From the NCBI GenBank assembly GCA_017525855.1, contig JAFXSE010000019.1, positions 1-5,884 of the forward strand: a DNA stretch of 5,884 bases, written 5' to 3'. The DNA is from Bacilli bacterium. Lineage in GTDB: Bacteria > Bacillota > Bacilli > RF39 > UBA660. Of the stretch, positions 1-5,884 are shown piece after piece. Position numbers and translations under genes: made by a program. Position 1 is the stretch's first letter; every line of letters starts with the position of its first letter. Below the pieces are notes generated by a model, which was given only the letters and a program-made list of their open reading frames with translations, was not told where the DNA came from and did no database searches.

Positions 1-41
1 AAATAATTTAATTATATTATTTATTTAAATAATTATTAATA

Positions 42-85
42 AAATAAAATAATTAATTAATAAAAATAAATTAATTATTTTATTT
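42..85. repeat. 17-bp perfect A/T inverted repeat with 10-nt loop
   Basis: Bases 42-58 (AAATAAAATAATTAATT) are the exact reverse complement of bases 69-85, with bases 59-68 between them. Pairing fails at 41/86 and is only partial further out. Both arms are A/T only, so the alphabet is effectively two letters and a chance match is far likelier than in mixed sequence. It could form a weak hairpin or cruciform beyond the 3' end of the gene. No role is shown, and it may simply reflect low complexity. Confidence 0.5.
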
Positions 86-189
86 AAATAACTTAAGAAA
101 TAATGTTTATTTTAACCTTAATTTAAAATAATTTTATTTTATTTTTAATAATGTATATACTATTTAATATTTAGTATTTATTATTATTT

Positions 190-195
190 TTTATT
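190..195 (-). terminator. candidate poly(A) signal AATAAA
   Basis: On the minus strand these bases read AATAAA, 17 nt beyond the stop codon of the gene. Further AATAAA copies lie at 206-211 and 177-182, and one overlaps the stop codon at 212-217. In sequence this rich in A/T the motif is expected by chance, so none of these can be picked with confidence. Known ciliate 3' UTRs are often short, which makes a site this near the stop plausible. Confidence 0.2.
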
Positions 196-212
196 TTTAC
201 ACAAATTTATTT

Positions 213-3200
213 TTATTGAGGAGATTGGTTTTTTTGTAATAATAAATCAGGATCAGTACTACTAGTATTAACAGCTCCAGCATTTTGTTGGAATGAAACA
301 TGTTTTACTTGGTTCATTAAACTTTTATTTCTTTGTTGGAATATGAAAACAACTACAACAAGTCCAGCAATTAAAGAAAGTAAAATAACAGCTACAACAA
401 CAAAAACAGTAGTATTAATTCCACCACTAGAACTTTCACTTCCTTTAGGAGCATCTCTTATATTTTTAATTCCATTATAAGCTACATATTCTAAAAAGGT
501 ATCTTGTTGAATTTGGGCAATAACTTGTAAATAACACCAATTAGATAGATCACCTGTAGCACTTAAAGTTATTTTTCCGTTATTTTCTTCGGGATTTCTT
601 TTATATACAGTGTGATATGGAGATTCCATTACTGCTATTGTATTATATTCTTCTCCATAATAATGAGTAGAATTTTCTACAACTTTGAAGAAATATGTAA
701 TATTTGCTTTACTTTTATCTTCTAAATAAATTGGATTGAAAGTGCAATCGATTGTAGTTGTTCCATCTTCATTAGTTTTTTCTTTTATTTCTAATTTGCC
801 ATTATTTTCTTTTATTTTAAAATCTTGAAATTCATCTTCTTTTTCAATATTTATATATTTAAATACATAATTGTATAGCATTGGATAATCTTTATTGTCT
901 ACTTTTCTGAAAATATTTAAGTAAATAAAATTACTATCGCCTCTTTTAGTGTTGACTAAAATCAATGTTTTTCCTCCTGAACTTGTGGTATTTACTATTA
1001 AATCACTTGAATTATATCTTGTAATTGCAATATTTACTGAAAAATCAAGGTATTTACTATTAAAAGCCATTTCAATTATCATAAAGCTTTTATTTTTATC
1101 TTTTCTTAGTCTATAATAATTTGTATAATAATTAGTATGTCTTCCATAATTATATGATTTTTCAGCAGGAATAATAGCACCATTTATTTTTGAAAATTGG
1201 GCTTCAACATTGAATTTTTCATATTTTTGTTCTGGAACATTTTCATTTTTTGCTAAAGATAAATATAAAGTAGGATTATCTTCAGCTTTTATATTAAATG
1301 ATTTAATTATTTCACTTGAAATATAAACTATTGCTGTTCTAAGAGCAGGATCATATGCACCAGCAATTGATCTATCTAAAGTTGGTGATAAATCTGGATT
1401 TTTTTTAGCTTTATAAACAGTACTTTCTTTGGCAAGTGCAGCCTTAACAACCATAGGAGATTCTGAATATTCTCCTCCAGTATCAATTTCTGAATCTGTA
1501 AAAGTAACGGAGATATACATATCATTAAAATATGAATTCAATTTACTATATAAAAATACCGGTAAATCAGTTTCTCTATAAGAAAGTTCTACAGATTGTC
1601 CAAATTGAACTTCATCGAAATTATTTTCTAAATCTCTTATATAATATGAAATATAAAAGAAAAATCCGGAATCTTCTTCATTTTGTGTTTTTCTTTTTGT
1701 GATAATTATTTCATCTGAAGTTTTTCCAGATGTCATAGATAATCTATCTCCTCCTCCTCTTAAATTAAATACTGTATTTAAATCGTCAGCCCAAGAAATT
1801 TCTCCTTCTCCTCCTAAAGTAACAAAATTAACAATAAGACTAGAAGTAGTGAAGAATTTTAATCTTAATTTATCTTTCGAAACTGATAATAATTGCTCAG
1901 TAGTAGGATTAGGATAAAATTGATCAGTAGTCGCTGCAATATCATTATACATGGGCATAGATGTAAGAATAAATATTTCATCTTTGTTATCAGATACTAC
2001 ATTTACAAAGAAATAATTGCTTGTATCACCACCATCATCTTTTATTTTTGTATAAATATAACCTAATCCAGATTTTTGAGTAGAATATATAGCAGTTTGG
2101 GATGTAGGAGTACTACTTCTTAATTTATCAACATCATATTCATCATAATATTTTCTTTCTATATATGATCCATATACATAAGTTAATGAACTTTGGTTAA
2201 CTGAAGCAGCATGAATAAGTAAAGGCATATTTAATTCTACATCTTGATCATCATATGTTATCATAAATAAGCAACGATATTGATTAGTATCAAAAAATTG
2301 TGGTTTACAAAGAATTTTTTGATCTGTATTTACTTCTATAATATCTATAGTAATATCGTCGTTTGGTAAACGAACAGATAAAGAAAAAACTTCGGTATCA
2401 ATTGAATCTGTTTTATCGGTCCAAACTCCAATAACTAAATTTATATCTTCTAAAGTTTTTTTTTCTTTATCTTTAATTATTCTTTTTTTTTCTGCTACTT
2501 GCATTATCTGAAATTTATCAATTGATAAAATTGAATCTCTTCCTGGTGGTAATAATACAAAGTCTGCATTTTTAGTTGTGGGTCTTGTCCCTCCGACATT
2601 AATATATAATCCTGCAACTTCAGATTGGAAATCAAAATCAACTCTATAAGAATCATGAGGAAGCCAAACTTCATAAAATTGATAAATTCTTTCATTTTTT
2701 GAAACATCAACATTTCCTATTATATATTCATTAACTTGAATTACAACTTTAGGAATATCAGTAAATGCATAATTATTAGGAGTAATTCTTGTTATAATTG
2801 AAAATGGATAAAATTTATATTCTTCTACATAATCTCCAATTTGAGAAATTTGAATAGATAATAATAAATAACATCCTTCAATACAATCTTGAGTATCTTC
2901 AATTCCAATTTCAAATTTTTTAGTATATCCATTAAAAGGTAAAGAATCACCCCAATCAGCCGAAGGCATTCTATAAATTCCTCTCCAATTTGCTTCTTGC
3001 TCAATTTCAGTTTGATCTTTTCTTACAACTTTTCCCCAAACATTTCCAAAATCTCTTAAGAAATTTACTGAAACTTCCCCAATTTCATTTTTTCCTATAT
3101 CAGTATATAAATAATAAAAGCTATCCCCACATGTAAAATCTCTTTTTGCTTGACTTTTTTGTAAATAAGTCGGAGTATTTTGAATTTGTCTGATAGTAAT

Positions 3201-5717
3201 TTCAATCATTGGTTCAGAAGTTTTTGACATTCCTGTTATATTTTTAGTAAATTGGGCTTCAACAATAATATTACATAGAGTATCTCTATTACATTGATTT
3301 ATAAGGTCACTTTCGGATAAATAAAAAATTTGACTTCTTGTAATTGTATATTGTTTAAAAGAATAATTATTACTATTTGAATAAATTTTAACGTTGTAAT
3401 AAGCTTGATCAATAATATTTACATAAACGGCTAATTCTTTTGATGAATCGGCTAGGGGATATAAAAATCTTATGGTTTTGAAATCATTATTGAAAATAAC
3501 TTGTTGATTTATATTTTCTCCAACTACTATTTCAGTTACCGAATCATCATCTGAAGATTCATAACCAGCTACATATAACATACACATTTTATGATTATAA
3601 TTAGATAAATCAGCTTCTAATACCTTTATGTCATATTGATATTTTTCTGAATTATATCCTTGACTAGTTTTGGAAAGAATTTCTTGGGCATATCCATCAG
3701 AAAATGCAATTTCTTTTCCATTTCTGGTTACTTCGAAATCGCAGTTAAGTTGGAAAAAGTTTGCTAAGAATGGATTTTCCCTTTTAGTTCTATAATTTGG
3801 TAAATATACAGTTTTATTTTTTTCAGAAGTTGTAGGATCTATTTCAACTAAATAACTTTCGCCTGAAAGAATATTTTCTTCTAATTGTATAAAATTACTT
3901 TTATTAATACTATATTTAATAGTGAAAAATGAATTAACTACTGGGGTATATTCTAATTCCACACTTTCATATGTCATTTGTGCTAAATTAAAATAATAAA
4001 CAATTTTATTTGAAAGATAATATTTATAATAAGAAATATCAATTGCTTCATCTTTTAATTGACCGTTTGTTAATTTATCATATCCTTTAACTGTAAAAGT
4101 AACATCTCCACTATAAATCATAATATCAATAATTAATATTTGAATTCTAACTCCACCTTTGAAATCAATTTTAAATGTCCCTTTTTCACCTTTTAAAGCA
4201 TATTTTGAGAGCTGCTCATCTTCTATTAATAATATATTTTTTCCTGGGGTATTGAAAGAAACATCAACTTCGCAATATCCATTATTTTCATTATCATCAT
4301 CTTTACAATAAACAATCATTACTTGTTTATCTTGATCTAAAGAATTATAATCTTTATCAATTATATAATCATAAAGTGTCATTTTACTAGTTCTTTTTGG
4401 ATGATTAAATTTAGGAATGGTTTCTATAGCATATGTACAATCTGGATATGATAAGCATTCATATGTATACATTTCAGCTACTCCTTTTCTATTATACATA
4501 TAATAATTTAATCTTTTATCACTTTTTAAAATGCTTGCAGGATGATAAACAGCATATTTTCCTTTTGGAATCATTTTTCTATATGTTTGTCCCAAAGTAA
4601 ATGGTGGATAAAAATTATAAATATTTTCCATTTTTGTTACTTCAATAAGAGAAAGAGAATAAGCTACATAATTCATTTTAACATCATCTTCATAAGAAAA
4701 TTCAAAACAAACAGATCTTTTTAATCCATTTGTTTCTATCATAAATGATAATAATCCATCAGAAATTTCAGTATCTGAAACTTCCATATACATATCTTTT
4801 TCATCCGCCAACCAAAATAATCCATATTTTGAATGAATTCTTCCAGTTAAAAAATATTTATTAACAGTTGAATATTTTCCTGTAGCAAAAGCAGAGATTG
4901 GAAAACATTCTTCTCTAAAATATCCTTCTTGATTAGATAATAAACCCATAACTACAGGCCCATTAGGATATAATAAATTATCTTTAGCTCTAGCATTAAA
5001 AACAACATGTACATTAAGAGTTAAAAATTCTCCAGTATTGGCTCCTTTAATTGTAAAAGTTGCTAAAACATTACTATTAGAATTAACTATCGGAAAAGTT
5101 ACAATTCTTCCTGCATCTAATTTATATTGTTCATAACCATTATCATCATCAATATTTATTTGTACATTACTACTCCCCTCTACCCCAATTGTTAAAAAAC
5201 TTCCTTCTTCGGCTTCCCCTATTGCTGAAAATCTCATTTCTCTATTATAAGAAGAAATTAAATATGAAAAAACTGAATTTGCATCAATTTCTGCAACTTG
5301 ACTTCCTTCAAAAGTTAAAGTATATCCACATCCGGTTGCTTCACAAGTAACTAAAATATATAAATCCCCGGAATCAAATTGTTCTTTTTTTACATATATA
5401 CTAGCGGCGGTTCCGTCTGTTTTTTTATATAAAATTTCTCTGTTCACATTGCAACTTGCACCCTCTTGGGAAAAACATAATAAAGGTGTGGGGGTATCTT
5501 CATTTGGAGTTATTGTTACTTTTACATATAGGGGTTTTTCTCTATCATTACTAAATTCTAATGCAACTGATTGGGTTTTTTCTCCGGTTGTATGCTCATA
5601 TTTTCCTGAGTATGTAGAGGGATTATATCTTATCCATTCTGTATCTTTGGAGTTTATAAATGTTATTAAACATAAGAATAAAAATACAGCTTTAATTATA
5701 TTATTTAGGTTTGCCAT
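213..5717 (-). CDS. giant single-pass (type I) membrane protein, ciliate, function unknown
   Basis: One open frame of 1834 codons with no visible intron runs from ATG at 5715-5717 to TAA at 213-215. The start is supported by a signal peptide directly after it, an in-frame TAA 18 nt upstream (5736-5738), and a G at both -3 and +4. Residues 1-23 are a signal peptide. About 24-1758 form a beta-rich ectodomain, 1759-1768 a Ser/Gly linker, 1769-1793 a transmembrane helix, and 1794-1834 a cytosolic tail with acidic dileucine motif DPDLLL (1822-1827). The 21 ectodomain cysteines fall mostly in likely pairs: 81/89, 125/130, 271/337, 421/427, 471/482, 659/712, 809/815, 945/949, 1137/1149 and 1658/1728. 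C863 is the odd one out. Residues 1150-1657 have no Cys. Other landmarks are CFPI (271-274), C-LSYPD-C (421-427), RTKR (643-646), GEGEISW (1303-1309) and a possible FN3-like fold near 1635-1745 (inference). I see no enzyme motif. The style matches large ciliate proteins annotated only as putative transmembrane proteins. Receptor, adhesin or granule/endolysosome membrane protein are all possible. Confidence 0.93.
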   Translation of the reverse strand: MANLNNIIKAVFLFLCLITFINSKDTEWIRYNPSTYSGKYEHTTGEKTQSVALEFSNDREKPLYVKVTITPNEDTPTPLLCFSQEGASCNVNREILYKKTDGTAASIYVKKEQFDSGDLYILVTCEATGCGYTLTFEGSQVAEIDANSVFSYLISSYNREMRFSAIGEAEEGSFLTIGVEGSSNVQINIDDDNGYEQYKLDAGRIVTFPIVNSNSNVLATFTIKGANTGEFLTLNVHVVFNARAKDNLLYPNGPVVMGLLSNQEGYFREECFPISAFATGKYSTVNKYFLTGRIHSKYGLFWLADEKDMYMEVSDTEISDGLLSFMIETNGLKRSVCFEFSYEDDVKMNYVAYSLSLIEVTKMENIYNFYPPFTLGQTYRKMIPKGKYAVYHPASILKSDKRLNYYMYNRKGVAEMYTYECLSYPDCTYAIETIPKFNHPKRTSKMTLYDYIIDKDYNSLDQDKQVMIVYCKDDDNENNGYCEVDVSFNTPGKNILLIEDEQLSKYALKGEKGTFKIDFKGGVRIQILIIDIMIYSGDVTFTVKGYDKLTNGQLKDEAIDISYYKYYLSNKIVYYFNLAQMTYESVELEYTPVVNSFFTIKYSINKSNFIQLEENILSGESYLVEIDPTTSEKNKTVYLPNYRTKRENPFLANFFQLNCDFEVTRNGKEIAFSDGYAQEILSKTSQGYNSEKYQYDIKVLEADLSNYNHKMCMLYVAGYESSDDDSVTEIVVGENINQQVIFNNDFKTIRFLYPLADSSKELAVYVNIIDQAYYNVKIYSNSNNYSFKQYTITRSQIFYLSESDLINQCNRDTLCNIIVEAQFTKNITGMSKTSEPMIEITIRQIQNTPTYLQKSQAKRDFTCGDSFYYLYTDIGKNEIGEVSVNFLRDFGNVWGKVVRKDQTEIEQEANWRGIYRMPSADWGDSLPFNGYTKKFEIGIEDTQDCIEGCYLLLSIQISQIGDYVEEYKFYPFSIITRITPNNYAFTDIPKVVIQVNEYIIGNVDVSKNERIYQFYEVWLPHDSYRVDFDFQSEVAGLYINVGGTRPTTKNADFVLLPPGRDSILSIDKFQIMQVAEKKRIIKDKEKKTLEDINLVIGVWTDKTDSIDTEVFSLSVRLPNDDITIDIIEVNTDQKILCKPQFFDTNQYRCLFMITYDDQDVELNMPLLIHAASVNQSSLTYVYGSYIERKYYDEYDVDKLRSSTPTSQTAIYSTQKSGLGYIYTKIKDDGGDTSNYFFVNVVSDNKDEIFILTSMPMYNDIAATTDQFYPNPTTEQLLSVSKDKLRLKFFTTSSLIVNFVTLGGEGEISWADDLNTVFNLRGGGDRLSMTSGKTSDEIIITKRKTQNEEDSGFFFYISYYIRDLENNFDEVQFGQSVELSYRETDLPVFLYSKLNSYFNDMYISVTFTDSEIDTGGEYSESPMVVKAALAKESTVYKAKKNPDLSPTLDRSIAGAYDPALRTAIVYISSEIIKSFNIKAEDNPTLYLSLAKNENVPEQKYEKFNVEAQFSKINGAIIPAEKSYNYGRHTNYYTNYYRLRKDKNKSFMIIEMAFNSKYLDFSVNIAITRYNSSDLIVNTTSSGGKTLILVNTKRGDSNFIYLNIFRKVDNKDYPMLYNYVFKYINIEKEDEFQDFKIKENNGKLEIKEKTNEDGTTTIDCTFNPIYLEDKSKANITYFFKVVENSTHYYGEEYNTIAVMESPYHTVYKRNPEENNGKITLSATGDLSNWCYLQVIAQIQQDTFLEYVAYNGIKNIRDAPKGSESSSGGINTTVFVVVAVILLSLIAGLVVVVFIFQQRNKSLMNQVKHVSFQQNAGAVNTSSTDPDLLLQKNQSPQ
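339..413 (-). other. transmembrane helix of the giant protein (residues 1769-1793)
   Basis: Codons here give 25 uninterrupted non-charged, mostly Val/Ile/Leu/Phe residues, from TTVFVVV to VVVVFIF. An ectodomain linker rich in Ser and Gly (SESSSGG) precedes them, and QQRNK with a stop-transfer Arg/Lys follows. Together with the N-terminal signal peptide this fixes a type I topology: about 1745 residues outside the cytosol (cell surface or organelle lumen) and 41 residues inside. The first 18 or so of the 25 would be enough to span a bilayer. No other stretch of the protein is hydrophobic enough for a confident second span; the best rival is QILIIDIMI at 526-534, which is short and contains Asp. 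Confidence 0.93.
5649..5717 (-). other. signal peptide of the giant protein (residues 1-23)
   Basis: The first 23 codons have a classic layout: a short polar N-region with one Lys (K9), a hydrophobic core AVFLFLCLITF (10-20), then a polar INS before Lys-Asp. Cleavage is most likely after Ser23. This sends the protein into the ER and supports the chosen start codon. The exact cleavage position is an estimate by eye. Confidence 0.88.
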
Positions 5718-5860
5718 CTCTTGTTTTATATATCTTTAAAAAAATTAATTTAATAAATAATGAATTAATATTTTTTATCAAATAAATTTTATTTATTAAT
5801 AATTATTTAATATATTTTAAATTTTAATTATATATTCATTATAAATTATATTTTGAATGT
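5718..5860 (-). promoter_or_regulatory. 143-bp 5' flank holding the promoter and 5' UTR
   Basis: All sequence between the start codon and the telomere is 143 bp with 9 G or C bases. It must contain the transcription start, promoter and 5' UTR if the telomere is the true chromosome end. The minus strand reads TATATAAAAC just 5 to 14 nt before the ATG, which is too close to act as an ordinary TATA box. I can pick no specific element out of the A/T background. Bases 5781-5787 and 5791-5797 form a 7-bp A/T inverted repeat, which is at chance level. Promoters squeezed against telomeres are normal on ciliate gene-sized chromosomes. Confidence 0.6.
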
Positions 5861-5884
5861 GGGGATTGGGGATTGGGGATTGGG
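5861..5884 (+). repeat. telomere: (GGGGATT)3 GGG
   Basis: Three exact copies of GGGGATT (5861-5867, 5868-5874, 5875-5881) and a partial GGG run to the window edge. The sequence changes abruptly from A/T-only DNA to G clusters, and the G-rich strand faces the 3' end, as in a telomere. A seven-base unit differs from the six-base GGGGTT of Tetrahymena and the eight-base GGGGTTTT of hypotrichs and Euplotes. I recall CCCCAAT, its complement, from rumen ciliates but cannot confirm it here. The array is probably cut by read or assembly length, so its real length is unknown. Confidence 0.92.

Larger units (their letters stand above)
1..212. other. A/T-rich 3' flank of the gene
   Basis: This is the non-coding stretch beyond the stop codon of the single gene. 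It holds only 10 G or C bases in 212, and the first 91 bases are entirely A and T. I see no gene, RNA or telomere repeat in it. It must contain the 3' UTR and poly(A) site of the gene, and then either subtelomeric spacer or the beginning of unassembled sequence. The drop in G+C exactly at the gene boundary is typical of ciliate macronuclear chromosomes. It also contains a 17-bp inverted repeat (listed separately) and two copies of the 12-bp palindrome TTATTTAAATAA at 21-32 and 80-91. Confidence 0.85.

Noticed and set aside
1..60. Possible telomere at the left edge
   Set aside because: No C or G at all in the first 91 bases, so no CCCCAAT unit is present.
526..534. Reading the window as bacterial or viral because of one long gene and very low G+C
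   Set aside because: No ribosome binding site, operon or neighbouring gene. The telomere, the signal-peptide/type I membrane layout and the A/T-only flanks fit a ciliate macronuclear chromosome better.
1699..1917. Plus-strand open frame of 72 codons
   Set aside because: Antisense to the GEGEISW region. It is open because the opposite strand avoids certain codons, and it shows no feature of a real protein.
2140..2160. Possible short in-frame introns within the long gene
   Set aside because: No stop codon, frame break or abrupt composition change marks an intron here or elsewhere. Very short in-frame introns cannot be excluded by eye, but nothing supports one.
2504..2713. Second minus-strand open frame of 69 codons
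   Set aside because: Out-of-frame shadow inside the large gene, with no signal or motif and no sign of overlapping coding.
4542..4724. Plus-strand open frame of 60 codons
   Set aside because: Antisense to residues about 332-392 of the large protein; Ile/Phe/Lys-rich random-looking product.
5723..5732. TATA-like sequence TATATAAAAC on the minus strand
   Set aside because: It ends 5 nt before the ATG, too near for a TATA box unless the transcript is leaderless, and such strings are common in this A/T background.
5449..5739. Plus-strand open frame of 96 codons near the telomere
   Set aside because: It lies almost wholly antisense to the signal peptide and first module of the large gene. It has low-complexity, shadow-like composition and no recognisable domain. 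Its right end runs into the A/T flank only until the first stop.
5781..5797. 7-bp inverted repeat AATAAAT/ATTTATT in the 5' flank
   Set aside because: Two-letter sequence of this length gives such short repeats by chance.

Overview
This window looks like one end of an AT-rich macronuclear mini-chromosome ('nanochromosome') from a ciliate. Its right edge runs into G-rich telomere-like repeats (GGGGATT, three full units plus GGG). The G-rich strand points to the 3' end of the molecule, as a true telomere requires. As I recall, the C-strand form CCCCAAT has been reported for rumen ciliates of the Entodinium type (Litostomatea); I cannot check that here, so the group is a moderate-confidence inference. 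The gene appears to use the standard genetic code: 1834 codons contain no in-frame TAA, TAG or TGA, Gln is read from ordinary CAA/CAG, and the gene ends in TAA.

Layout, left to right: 1-212 is almost pure A/T (10 G or C in 212 bases, none in the first 91) and is the 3' flank of the only gene. It carries a perfect 17-bp A/T inverted repeat and no telomere. 213-5717, minus strand, is a single uninterrupted gene for a 1834-residue protein. 5718-5860 is a 143-bp A/T-rich 5' flank that must hold the 5' UTR and promoter. 5861-5884 is the telomere. The gene therefore starts next to the chromosome end and reads inward.

The protein is a giant type I membrane protein: a cleavable signal peptide, an ectodomain of about 1745 residues that looks built from beta-sandwich beads, a Ser/Gly juxtamembrane linker, one transmembrane helix and a 41-residue cytosolic tail ending in an acidic dileucine sorting motif. 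Ectodomain cysteines fall mostly in close pairs, many of the form C-x(3-11)-C followed by a beta strand. There is an RTKR proprotein-convertase-like site about a third of the way along, and all 11 N-glycosylation sequons lie at or after residue 605. I recognise the style from large ciliate proteins annotated only as putative transmembrane proteins, but I know no assigned function. Surface receptor, adhesin, or endolysosomal/secretory-granule membrane protein are all open. No second gene, RNA gene, mobile element or CRISPR array is supported.
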